From Massilia sp. 9I (GTDB taxonomy: Bacteria; Pseudomonadota; Gammaproteobacteria; Burkholderiales; Burkholderiaceae_D), in the NCBI RefSeq assembly GCF_902506415.1, contig NZ_LR733275.1:2953795-3017794 (forward strand): a stretch of DNA of 64,000 bases, given 5' to 3'. Under the pieces are notes generated by a model that searched no databases, had not been told where the DNA came from, and worked only from the letters and a program-made list of their open reading frames with translations. A program made the position numbers and the translations under genes. Every line of letters begins with the position of its first letter. Positions within the stretch are counted from its first letter, which is position 1. Below, piece by piece: positions 28,923 to 37,277 of this stretch.

Positions 28923-30461
28923 TCAGCGGCGCTCGCGCCACCAGAGCAGCAGCATCGCCAGAACAAAGCTCAGTGCGAACGGCCAGGCCGGGAACGCACG
29001 CGCAGCGCCTGCCAAAGCCTGCACCGGCGTCCGGGCCGCATAACGCGCCGTCGCGTCGCGGCGCTGCGCGGCCTGCCACTGCGGCCAGTCGCCCGGCGCG
29101 TAAACGTACACGGCGTGCGCGCCCGCCTTCGCATCCTTGACCTGCAGCCAGCCCGACTTCTCCGGCCACACCGCCACGCAGGCGCTATCGGTACGCGGCG
29201 ACCAGGTGCGCGTCAGCTTCAGGTCGGGGAAGCTGACCTCGCCTTTGACGCCGCGCGCGCACAGTTCCATGCGCTGGCCCGGCAGCGGCAGCTCTTCCGG
29301 CTCCAACCATTCGACTTCTTTCGAAACGTCGATGCCGACGCGGTCCAGCACGCCCTGCCACCACAGTGCCAACGCCTGTGGCTCGCTGATCGCATGGCGG
29401 TGCCATTCGCTGGCGCCGAGCCAGGCGATGCGGCCCTTCTGCCAGTTACGGGTCCAGACCAGGTTGTCCGAGCCGCTCCACTCGCCCGCTTCGCGCGCGC
29501 CGGGATTGAGCGGCGCCACCGGCAATTCGAAGGGCGTGTCGATCTTCTTGTCCGCAGGCTGCGCCTGCAGCGGCAGGCCCAGCGTACGCGACCACACGCC
29601 AGGGTCGTTGGCGTTCGCACCCAGCACCAGCAGCGGCAGGCCGCCGGCCACGCGGCCCAGCAGCGCAGAGCGCTCGGCGCTGCTCGCGCGTTCGAACCAG
29701 GCGGCGTCGATCACGAGCAGGTTCGGCGCCTTCATCTCTTCGGATGGCAGTTCGGTGCGCGTGATGGCGCGGCCCAGCACCACCTGCCAGTCGAGCAGCG
29801 CGCCGCTGCCGGCCAGCAGCTCGTTCAGGGTGCGCAGGTCGAACGAGGGCGCGCCGAAGCGGCCCTGCACTTGCAGGATGTTCGGTTCGTGGATGGTCAG
29901 CGGCACCGGACCTTCGGCGATCGTCTTGCCGGCGGCGTCCTGCAGGCGCGCCTTCAGTACGACACGTTCGGCCAGCGGCGGGGTCCAGTTGACGACCAGG
30001 TCGCCGGTGCCGCGCGTGTCGGCAATGACCTGGCCGTTCTCGGCCAGCAGCTGCAGGCGTGCATCAAGCTTGTCGTCGCGCTGCACGCGTAGCGTAAAAG
30101 TGCGTCCGAGCGCGAGCTGGCGCGGGTAGTGCAGGCGCAAGCTGCCGCCTTCGGGACGCTGCCATTGCAGCGGCAGCGCCGGCAAGTCGTTCCACTGCGC
30201 GGCACGCAGGCCGTCACCTTTCACCGCGAAGGCGCGGACGCCTTCCAGCATCGGGGGCGGCGCGGACGGATCGAGCGTCAAGCCACGGCCGGCGTCGCCC
30301 GGCAGCTTGAGGCCGGCCGCGAACAGGCCGAGGGCTACCGCGGCCACCAGCACCAGCAGGGCGTCGATCCACTGGCGGCGGCGCGCATACAGCGCGGCGC
30401 TGACGATGCCGGCAACACCGATCAGCGCCAGCAGCATGTTTGTACTCATCCATGCATTCAT
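28923..30461 (-). CDS. hypothetical membrane-anchored protein of the MoxR/DUF58/BatA operon
   Basis: The product has 512 residues. Two N-terminal helices (~8-25 and ~34-52) and one at the C terminus (FPAWPFALSFVLAMLLLWW) flank a large, probably periplasmic region. Beta-rich segments sit at ~100-190 (FTLRVQRDDKLDARLQLL), and a glutamine-amidotransferase-like fold with NLLVIDAAWFERASSAER and LPLLVLGANANDPGVW is at ~235-290. This layout recurs in operons with MoxR, DUF58 and BatA proteins, but I do not know a named domain for it. Its ATG overlaps the preceding stop (ATGA). Confidence 0.75.
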   Translation of the reverse strand: MNAWMSTNMLLALIGVAGIVSAALYARRRQWIDALLVLVAAVALGLFAAGLKLPGDAGRGLTLDPSAPPPMLEGVRAFAVKGDGLRAAQWNDLPALPLQWQRPEGGSLRLHYPRQLALGRTFTLRVQRDDKLDARLQLLAENGQVIADTRGTGDLVVNWTPPLAERVVLKARLQDAAGKTIAEGPVPLTIHEPNILQVQGRFGAPSFDLRTLNELLAGSGALLDWQVVLGRAITRTELPSEEMKAPNLLVIDAAWFERASSAERSALLGRVAGGLPLLVLGANANDPGVWSRTLGLPLQAQPADKKIDTPFELPVAPLNPGAREAGEWSGSDNLVWTRNWQKGRIAWLGASEWHRHAISEPQALALWWQGVLDRVGIDVSKEVEWLEPEELPLPGQRMELCARGVKGEVSFPDLKLTRTWSPRTDSACVAVWPEKSGWLQVKDAKAGAHAVYVYAPGDWPQWQAAQRRDATARYAARTPVQALAGAARAFPAWPFALSFVLAMLLLWWRERR

Positions 30462-32449
30462 GGCTTAACTCCTTCACGCCATGCGCGTACGAACGGCGTC
30501 TCTACCGTCGGTTTTGCCTGCAGCAGGATCTGGCCCTGTCCCGCTCCCTGACGCAGCCAGGCGCGCAGCACCGGGCGGCATGGGAGGCAGCCATCCGCCA
30601 CGTCCTGGATCGCGCTCTGGGCCGACAGGCGCTGGTCGTCGTCCTCTAGGCGTCTGCGCACCCAGTCGTGCGCGCTGCGGGTCCACAGGGCCGGTAGCGG
30701 TCCGTCGCCGGACAACGCCTGCACCAGCAGGCCGACGTCTTCCGGAACGCGCTTCTCGGCCCCGCCCTGTGCGCGGCGGTAGCTGGCGGTGCCGTCCATG
30801 TCGCCGGACATGCGTTTCTCTTCCTTGATCGGCGGCGGTACGAAGGCGGTCTTGTGGAGGTAGACGCGTTCTGCCTGCTGCAGTTCCTTGATCGCCTCCA
30901 GCGCCTTGTGTTCGGGCGGCAGCGCCACCTTCGGCGTGATCGCGCGCAGGGCCTTCTCGGCATCCCACATCGCCGACAGGGCGCGGCGCAGCACCTTCTT
31001 GGTCTCTTCGTCGAACAGCGTGGCGTTCTCGGCTTCGTCGTGGGCGTGGCCGTACTGGTGCAGGATGTCCTGATTGCTGCCACCGCCTTCCATGCCGCCG
31101 CCGTGGTCGTCGTGGTCGTCGTCGCCATCCGCGAACAGCGAGGATTCCTCGCCCAGGAACTGGCCGTAGCGGCGGCGCAGCGCGCCCTGGTCGCCGGCGA
31201 TCTTCTGGCTGCGGTCGCGCACCGCTTCCTCGCTCATCTTCGTGGTGCGCATGTCGGCGATCAGCTGCTCGGTATCGATGATGATCTGGCGCTGGCTGCG
31301 CAGGCTCTGCGGCTTGACCAGCATCGGCATCGCGGCGCTCTCTTCTTCCGCCTGCTCGGGCGGCGCCGGCAGGCGCAAGGTATAGGTGGGCGACTGCACC
31401 GTGTGCGGGCGCGCCGCGTTGTCGGTGGCGCGCACGAAGAAGTACAGCTCGTCGCCCGGCTCCATGCCCAGCTCCGTGATCGCCCAGTTCTTGGCCCAGT
31501 TGCGCTGCTTCGGGTTCGGCGAGCTGGGGATCGGCATCTCGCGGTCGGTGAAGCGGATGTTCTCGCCGCTGCCGCGCGCCAGCGTCATGTGCAAGGTAGC
31601 GCGCGTGATGAGGTAGTCGTCGCTCACCTTCACGCCCATCGCGGCGCTGCTCGCCGTCTCCGATAGTTCCTGCACCATCTGGGTGGGCGCCGTGATCGTG
31701 ATTTCCGGCGGCTGGTCAGGAATGACCTTGATCGTATAGCGGTTGCCGCGCCAGCGCCAGAACACGGATTCCGCAGCAGTCCAGCGCACGCATTCCTTGC
31801 CCGGCTTGAGGATCTGGCCGGTGCTGAGTTCGACCGATTCCTCGGGCGCCGCGGGATTCTTCAGGCACCAGGTCATGGCGGTCTGCTCCGGCACCTGCAG
31901 GTCGCGCGGCGCGCTTTCGACGGGCGCGACGCCGGTGTAGGCCGGCGGTGCGGTACGCACGATCAGCTGGGACGTCAGCGGCGCGGCGATCGCCGCCGGG
32001 GCCTTGCCGGGCGCTGAAGCGCCGGCCTGCGGCGCTGGAGCAGTCGCGAACCAGATCGCAGCCGCGGCGGCCACGCCGCCCAGCAGCCAGGGCGCCCCCA
32101 GAGCGACGCGCTCGCGTGCGATCGCGTTCAGCTGGCTGCTGCTGACGCGCGCATCGAGCCGGTCGAGGATGCGGCGGCGCTGCAGCTGGGCAACCGGGGT
32201 CGGCGCGTGCTCGATCAGCGCGCTGCTGTCTTCCATTTCCGGTACGGCGCCGTCCAGCCAGGATGTCCATTCGATCGAGACGCGGCGGCGCAGGACCGCC
32301 CAGTCCCAGGCGCAGAAGGCCGTCCAGGCGATCAGGCCGGGGGCGGAGCGGATGACCAGCCAGGGGACGATGCCGGCCAGCCAGAGAGGCAGACGGCGCA
32401 GCCAGGCAGCACGCCAGACGCGCCGGACGATCTCAGCGGCGACGTGCAT
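30458..32449 (-). CDS. DUF4175-type membrane protein
   Basis: The product has 663 residues. N-terminal hydrophobic helices (LPLWLAGIVPWLVIRSAPGLIAWTAF, and VALGAPWLLGGVAAAAAIWFAT near 120) precede a beta-rich region with ETASSAAMGVKVSDDYLITRATLHM. A long charged helical stretch follows (residues ~390-600), with a histidine/aspartate-rich insert DGDDDHDDHGGG that could bind metal. The layout resembles DUF4175 proteins found beside MoxR, DUF58 and BatA genes. The function is unknown. The start overlaps the end of the BatA-type gene by 17 bp, so the two are tightly coupled. Confidence 0.75.
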   Translation of the reverse strand: MHVAAEIVRRVWRAAWLRRLPLWLAGIVPWLVIRSAPGLIAWTAFCAWDWAVLRRRVSIEWTSWLDGAVPEMEDSSALIEHAPTPVAQLQRRRILDRLDARVSSSQLNAIARERVALGAPWLLGGVAAAAAIWFATAPAPQAGASAPGKAPAAIAAPLTSQLIVRTAPPAYTGVAPVESAPRDLQVPEQTAMTWCLKNPAAPEESVELSTGQILKPGKECVRWTAAESVFWRWRGNRYTIKVIPDQPPEITITAPTQMVQELSETASSAAMGVKVSDDYLITRATLHMTLARGSGENIRFTDREMPIPSSPNPKQRNWAKNWAITELGMEPGDELYFFVRATDNAARPHTVQSPTYTLRLPAPPEQAEEESAAMPMLVKPQSLRSQRQIIIDTEQLIADMRTTKMSEEAVRDRSQKIAGDQGALRRRYGQFLGEESSLFADGDDDHDDHGGGMEGGGSNQDILHQYGHAHDEAENATLFDEETKKVLRRALSAMWDAEKALRAITPKVALPPEHKALEAIKELQQAERVYLHKTAFVPPPIKEEKRMSGDMDGTASYRRAQGGAEKRVPEDVGLLVQALSGDGPLPALWTRSAHDWVRRRLEDDDQRLSAQSAIQDVADGCLPCRPVLRAWLRQGAGQGQILLQAKPTVETPFVRAWREGVKP

Positions 32450-33404
32450 GGGTCAGTATCCTTTCGAGTACGAACAGTGCCACCAGCAGCGCCATCAGGA
32501 TGCCGCGCAGCGCGCCGCTCGGTTCTGGTGCATGGGCCGCGCCCGATGCGGCGAACGTGCGCGAGGGCGCCGTATAGACCGGCGGCCCGAGGTGCAGGCG
32601 CTGCCAGTTGTCCAGCAGGGTGCGGGCGGCGTCGGCGGTTTTCGGCGGCCACACGTCGGCACGCCAGAGGCGGCCGCGCGCGCTGTCGGCGTAGCGCAGG
32701 CCATCCACCTGCGGCGCCTTGGCCAGTTCAGGGAAAGCAGCAGGATCGGTGACCAGCCAAAGGGGCGCGCGCAGCGATGGCGGCGGCGCGTCCTTGCGAT
32801 CCCAAACGATCAGCGCGGTTTTCGCAGTCGGCGCCTCGTCGATGGCAATCCCGTCGGCGGCGAACACGCGGCGCCACTGCTCCGGGCGCTCGCTGGCGAT
32901 ATGGACGCGGCGCTCGGCTTTTTCAGGCGCGCGCGCCAGCGTGCGCAGTTCGATGCGGCGGCCGAACTCGGGGACGAAGGCCGGCATCGGCACGTCGCCC
33001 AGCACCAGCAGGCGCGCCTCTGGACGCCATTCGCGCTCGTGGGCACGCAGCCAGCCGATCGTCTGCGCAGCAGGCATGGTCAAGCGGTCGGCCTTGGTGA
33101 GGCCGGCCTGGGTGGCCTGCTGGTCGGCCCATTTGGCATCTGTTCCGGCGGCCACGATTACGGTATCGCCACGCCAGGGCATGACCGGGTCGGCCAGCCA
33201 GGCAATCGCCGTGGCCAGCATCAGGCAGCGCACCAGCAGCAGGATGACGTCGTTCCAACGCCATGCGCGCGTCTGGCGCGGCTCGGCGCGCGGCAGGAAG
33301 CGGCTGGTCGCCAGCAGCTCGGCCTTGTGCTGCTCGCGCTTGCGCCGGTGCCACCAGATCGGCAGCAGCAGGATCGGGAGGGCGAACCACCACATGGCGT
33401 TCAT
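32433..33404 (-). CDS. BatA-type protein with N-terminal double-transmembrane domain
   Basis: The ATG at 33404 overlaps the DUF58 stop (ATGA) and gives 323 residues. The start MNAMWWFALPILLLPIWWHRR followed by a polybasic turn, RFLPRAEP, and a second helix (VILLLVRCLMLATAIAWLADP) is the BatA (aerotolerance) N-terminal signature. The remainder is a vWA/amidotransferase-like periplasmic part (TVIVAAGTDAKWADQQ, LALVLGDVP-like LLVLGDVPMPAF) without an obvious MIDAS. A C-terminal helix closes the protein (GALRGILMALLVALFVLERIL). It acts with MoxR and DUF58 partners in envelope-associated assembly of unknown target. Confidence 0.8.
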   Translation of the reverse strand: MNAMWWFALPILLLPIWWHRRKREQHKAELLATSRFLPRAEPRQTRAWRWNDVILLLVRCLMLATAIAWLADPVMPWRGDTVIVAAGTDAKWADQQATQAGLTKADRLTMPAAQTIGWLRAHEREWRPEARLLVLGDVPMPAFVPEFGRRIELRTLARAPEKAERRVHIASERPEQWRRVFAADGIAIDEAPTAKTALIVWDRKDAPPPSLRAPLWLVTDPAAFPELAKAPQVDGLRYADSARGRLWRADVWPPKTADAARTLLDNWQRLHLGPPVYTAPSRTFAASGAAHAPEPSGALRGILMALLVALFVLERILTHARRR

Positions 33405-34291
33405 GGACGGCTCCCCGGACGGCGCAACCACAGGCGCAGGACTTCACCGGGCGGCTGCTCGATGCGCGCCGCCACCAGCGGGATGTCGCTCTTGCGGCAG
33501 CTTGCCGTCACTTGCGCGAAGTGCTGCTCACGGTTCTGGCGGTAACCCTCTTTCAGATCGGACCCAAAACGGTACACGCCCGTGCCCTGCTCCGGGTCGC
33601 GGTAAGCCTGGCTGGAGGAAAAACTCGCGTCGACTTCCGCCTGGGTCTGCAGGCACAGCACGCGTACGTCATGGCGCATGCCGCGCAGGCGCATCAATGC
33701 CTGCGACAGCGGCGATGGCCAGTCGAGCAGGTCGCTGGCGGCAAAGATGACACTGGGCGACTGGGCGAAGTGCAGGCTGGCACGCAGGGTATCGGCATCC
33801 GGCAGTTCGCCGAGCGCCTCGACGCGGCTCAGTTGCAGCAGCACGCGCTGCAGCTGGCGCGGTCCGCGCAGGGCCGGGGTGAATTGCACCTTGCCGCCGT
33901 TCAGGATCACCAGCCCGAAGGCGTCGCCCTGGCGCTGCGCGATGGCGGCGACGCAGCCCAGCAGCGTGCGCGCATAGGCCAGCTTGTCGACGCCGCTCAC
34001 TTCGCGGCTCGGCTCCAGCATGGAGGCGCTGGCGTCCAGCACCAGCCAGACCGCCACGTGGCTGTCGCGTTCCGCTTCGCGGACAAAATAGCGGTCGGCG
34101 CGCGCGAGCAGTTTCCAGTCGACGCGGCGCCACTCGTCCCCGGGCGCGTAGGCCCGGTATTCGGAGAATTCGACGCCCGCCCCGCGCTCACGCCCGGCGT
34201 GGATGCCATGGCCCAGGCCCGCCAGCACATGGCGGATCACGAGGTCGAGCTTCTGCGTGTGCGCGATCAGCGCGGTCTTCGCCAGCGACAA
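33401..34291 (-). CDS. DUF58 domain protein (MoxR partner)
   Basis: The product has 296 residues, all cytoplasmic in prediction. The DUF58 hallmark GVEFSEYRAYAPGDEWRRVDWKLLAR at ~40-65 is intact, followed by a vWA-like strand VWLVLDASASML (DxSxS MIDAS) and SPSVIFAASDLLDW. DUF58 proteins are fixed partners of MoxR AAA+ ATPases, thought to pass substrates or deliver metal for maturation of a target protein. It starts 2 bp after the MoxR stop codon and overlaps the BatA-type gene, so stoichiometric production is likely. Confidence 0.9.
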   Translation of the reverse strand: MSLAKTALIAHTQKLDLVIRHVLAGLGHGIHAGRERGAGVEFSEYRAYAPGDEWRRVDWKLLARADRYFVREAERDSHVAVWLVLDASASMLEPSREVSGVDKLAYARTLLGCVAAIAQRQGDAFGLVILNGGKVQFTPALRGPRQLQRVLLQLSRVEALGELPDADTLRASLHFAQSPSVIFAASDLLDWPSPLSQALMRLRGMRHDVRVLCLQTQAEVDASFSSSQAYRDPEQGTGVYRFGSDLKEGYRQNREQHFAQVTASCRKSDIPLVAARIEQPPGEVLRLWLRRPGSRP

Positions 34292-34293
34292 GA

Positions 34294-35298
34294 TTAATCG
34301 ACCCGGATCTCGTTACGCAGGGATTGCAGGATGTCGGCGATGGCGATGCCGTCGGCCTCCGCCTCGAAGTTGCGCAGCACACGGTGCGCCAGCACCGGCA
34401 GCAGCATGGCCTGGATGTCGTCGCGCGTGACCGCCAGACGCCCCTGCATCAGCGCGCGTGCCTTCGACGCCAGCACCAGCGCCTGGCCGGCGCGCGGACC
34501 GGCGCCCCAGCCGATATGCTGCTTCACCGCCGCCACCGTGGTGAGGGCCGGACGGGTGTTGCGCACCAGGCGCGTCGCGTAGCGCAGCAAGTGTTCGCCG
34601 ATCTCGATGTCGCGCACCAGCTGCTGCAGGCGCAGCAGTGTTTCCACCGTCATCGCCGGTTCCGCGTCGTCCAGGCCCGCGTGGGTGGTGCGCGAGACCA
34701 TCAGGACTTCTTCGTCCTCGGTCGGGTAGACCACGTCGATGCGCAGCAGGAAGCGGTCGAGCTGCGCTTCCGGCAATGGATACGTACCGGCCTGCTCGAT
34801 CGGGTTTTGCGTGGCCAGCACGAAGAACGGGCGCGGCAGCTTGTGCGTGGTACCGGCGAAGGTAACGGCGCGCTCCTGCATCGCTTCCAGCAGCGCCGAC
34901 TGGGTCTTGGGCGGCGCGCGGTTGATCTCGTCCGCCAGCAGCACTTGTGTGAACACGGGGCCCTGCTGGAAACGGAACACGCGCTGGCGCGTGCTGGTGT
35001 CTTCTTCCAGGATCTCGGTGCCGACGATATCGGAGGGCATCAGGTCCGGCGTGAACTGCACGCGGCGGAACTCCATGTCGGTTGCCTGCGCCAGCGACTT
35101 GACCAGCAGCGTCTTGCCCAGGCCCGGCACGCCCTCGACCAGCGCGTGTCCGCCCGCCAGCAGGCAGGTGACCAGCAGGTCGACCACGTCTTCCTGGCCG
35201 ATGATCACGCGCGCCATGCTTGCCTTCAGCGCGCCCACTTTCGCCGTCAGGTCGGCGATTTCCTTCTCACTCCACGCTACCGCATCACGTTCCGACAC
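34294..35298 (-). CDS. MoxR-family AAA+ ATPase
   Basis: The product has 334 residues with Walker A GVPGLGKT at 56-63, Walker B VLLADEINRAPPKTQ, sensor 1 FVLATQNPIEQAGTYPLPEAQLDRFL and a C-terminal helical lid. MoxR ATPases act as maturation chaperones, for example in methanol dehydrogenase or CoxD-type metal insertion, usually alongside a vWA protein. Here the vWA partners are the DUF58 and BatA-type proteins directly downstream, and the likely clients are the TldD/TldE proteins encoded just upstream. That client assignment is an inference from operon order. Confidence 0.93.
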   Translation of the reverse strand: MSERDAVAWSEKEIADLTAKVGALKASMARVIIGQEDVVDLLVTCLLAGGHALVEGVPGLGKTLLVKSLAQATDMEFRRVQFTPDLMPSDIVGTEILEEDTSTRQRVFRFQQGPVFTQVLLADEINRAPPKTQSALLEAMQERAVTFAGTTHKLPRPFFVLATQNPIEQAGTYPLPEAQLDRFLLRIDVVYPTEDEEVLMVSRTTHAGLDDAEPAMTVETLLRLQQLVRDIEIGEHLLRYATRLVRNTRPALTTVAAVKQHIGWGAGPRAGQALVLASKARALMQGRLAVTRDDIQAMLLPVLAHRVLRNFEAEADGIAIADILQSLRNEIRVD

Positions 35299-35301
35299 TG
35301 C

Positions 35302-35925
35302 TCAAGCTCCCAACGCATATTGAATGATGTTGACCGCGAAGCGGGTGTTGTCGACCGCGAGGAACCGCTTGTTGCGGAAGTCGTAGTCCCACTCGCATCC
35401 GTAATCCTTGTTCGAGTACAGCAGGCGGATGCGCCCGCCGAACTCGATCGCCTTCAGGTACTCGTGCACCAGGTCGTCGCCCCAGCCATTGAGTTCCCCG
35501 CCGGTGGTCGGCGGCCCGTCGAACTTGAAGAAGCACGAATACAGCGGGTGCGTATTCGGGATCTTCTTGAGCGCGGACGCGCCGAAAATCTTCGTCATCT
35601 CGGCCTCGAACGACTTCGCGAACAGGCCGTCGATGTCGTGGTTGCAGTCGTCGACGAACACGAAGCCGCCGCCGCGCACGTACTTTTCGAGATTGCGCCG
35701 CTCCGCCGGCGTGAACTGCACCAGCTTGTGTCCCGCGAAATAGCAGAACGGCGCCTGAAGCATCTTCGGGTCCGACAGCGCGACCACGCGCTCCGCCGGA
35801 TCCACCCGCAGCGTGGTGTACTCGACGAGCGAGTTCAGCACGTTGCTGGGCATACGGATATCCACGTCCCAGTCGCCCGATTCGTAGGTCAGGCGCGTGA
35901 AGTAGAAATCGTAACTTGCCGCCAT
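35302..35925 (-). CDS. DUF4159 domain protein
   Basis: The product has 207 residues: FYFTRLTYESGDWDVDIRMPSNVLNSLVEYTTL, LQAPFCYFAGHKLVQFTPAERRNLEKYVRGGGFVFVDDCN and a final FAVNIIQYALG. This matches the DUF4159 domain, a glutamine-amidotransferase-like fold of unknown role. Most DUF4159 proteins are exported, but this one has no signal peptide. The TldE stop and this ATG abut (TAA-ATG, no gap) and MoxR follows after 3 bp. It therefore links the peptidase and ATPase halves of the operon. Confidence 0.88.
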   Translation of the reverse strand: MAASYDFYFTRLTYESGDWDVDIRMPSNVLNSLVEYTTLRVDPAERVVALSDPKMLQAPFCYFAGHKLVQFTPAERRNLEKYVRGGGFVFVDDCNHDIDGLFAKSFEAEMTKIFGASALKKIPNTHPLYSCFFKFDGPPTTGGELNGWGDDLVHEYLKAIEFGGRIRLLYSNKDYGCEWDYDFRNKRFLAVDNTRFAVNIIQYALGA

Positions 35926-37263
35926 TTAGACCGCGTCGGACAGCGAGGTGAAGTTGAAGTCGCGGACCTTCATCGGCGGCAGCACCATCTGGAACGGCAC
36001 CTCGTCGCCACCGATGATCTGCGGCTTGCCCAGTTCGTCGATGTTGTTGAGGATGGTCACCGGGCTCTCGTTGAAGCGGAAGTTCTTCACCGGGTGCTTG
36101 ATCTTGCCATTCTCGACGTAGAAGGTGCCGTCGCGGGTCAGGCCCGTGATCAGGAGCGACTGCGGATCGACCATGCGGATGTACCAGGTGCGGGTGACCA
36201 CGATGCCCTTCTTGGTGCCTTCGATCAGCTCTTCCAGCGACTTGGTGCCGCCGGCCATGATCATGTTGCCGTGGCTGGCGGTGGCGACGTTGCCGGTCTT
36301 CTTGGCCCAGTAGGGCGAATAGCCGAGCGACGCGACGCGGCCGTTCTTGATCAGGTCCGTACGCTTGCGGGCCAGCATGGTCTGGCCGTCCCACGGCGCC
36401 ACCGGCACGTCCGGATTCCACGGATCGGCCCAGATGTTGACCTGTTCGTCGAACAGCTTCTCACCCAGGCGGTTGCCGCCGCCCTTCTTGGCCAAGAAGC
36501 TGCGGCCTTCGTCCGCGGCGCGCGCACCAAAAGAGCTGAACATGTTACCCAGGATCTCCGAGGTCGCCGCCGGTTCCAGAATCACGGTGTAGCGGCCCGG
36601 CTCCAGCGCTTTCGCATCGACCGAGCGCAGGGCCTTGTCGATCGCGATCTCGGCTGCTTCGGCCGCGCTGAAGCGGCGCGCATCGACCGCCGAGCGCGTC
36701 ACCCAGCCCGAACCGCGGCCGTCTTCGGTGCGCGCGGTGCAGGTGAAGGACAGGTCCGTGAATTCCTGGAAGCCGAACACGCCCTTCGAGTTGGCCACGC
36801 AGGAGAAGCTGGTGCTGTCGGTGAAGAAGCCGGCGGTGACCAGCTTCTTGGCGCGCGCCTGGCCGATCGAGGCGGCGGCCACTTCGGCGCGGTAGTCCGG
36901 ATCGATCGCGGCGGTCGAGCCCACGAAGGTCTTGGTGCTGAGGTATTCCTGCTTGCCGACGGCCGGCATGAACTCCGGATTTTCCGGCGCCAGGCGCGCC
37001 AGTTCCTCGGCGCGGCGCACGGCCTTTTCCAGCGACTTGTCGTCGAACTCGTTGATGACGGCGGTGCCAGTGCGCTTGCCGAAGGCGACGCGCACGGCCA
37101 GCTGGGTGTCTTCGGTCAGGCCCGCGGTCGACACGCTGTTGCGCGCGAAGCGGATGTTACCGGTGCGGTTGCCGTCGATCGAGACGCTGCACTCGTCGGC
37201 TTTCGAGAAACCGATCACGCGGTCGGTGATTTGTTTTGCTTGTTCCTGGTTCAGCTGTTTCAT
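35926..37263 (-). CDS. TldE/PmbA-type protein, second pair
   Basis: The product has 445 residues starting MKQLNQEQAKQITDRVIGFSK. It has the TldD/PmbA fold with INEFDDKSLEKAVRRAEELARLAPENPEFMP, and the TldE-type end PMKVRDFNFTSLSDAV. It lacks the HExxxH zinc motif, as expected for the non-catalytic TldE subunit. In known systems TldD/TldE heterodimers cleave unfolded peptides (microcin B17 maturation, CcdA turnover). No signal peptide is visible, although its TldD partner has a Tat signal. It starts 14 bp after tldD. It is a clear paralogue of the protein at 39080-40414. Confidence 0.92.
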   Translation of the reverse strand: MKQLNQEQAKQITDRVIGFSKADECSVSIDGNRTGNIRFARNSVSTAGLTEDTQLAVRVAFGKRTGTAVINEFDDKSLEKAVRRAEELARLAPENPEFMPAVGKQEYLSTKTFVGSTAAIDPDYRAEVAAASIGQARAKKLVTAGFFTDSTSFSCVANSKGVFGFQEFTDLSFTCTARTEDGRGSGWVTRSAVDARRFSAAEAAEIAIDKALRSVDAKALEPGRYTVILEPAATSEILGNMFSSFGARAADEGRSFLAKKGGGNRLGEKLFDEQVNIWADPWNPDVPVAPWDGQTMLARKRTDLIKNGRVASLGYSPYWAKKTGNVATASHGNMIMAGGTKSLEELIEGTKKGIVVTRTWYIRMVDPQSLLITGLTRDGTFYVENGKIKHPVKNFRFNESPVTILNNIDELGKPQIIGGDEVPFQMVLPPMKVRDFNFTSLSDAV

Positions 37264-37277
37264 GTTGTGTCTCCCTC

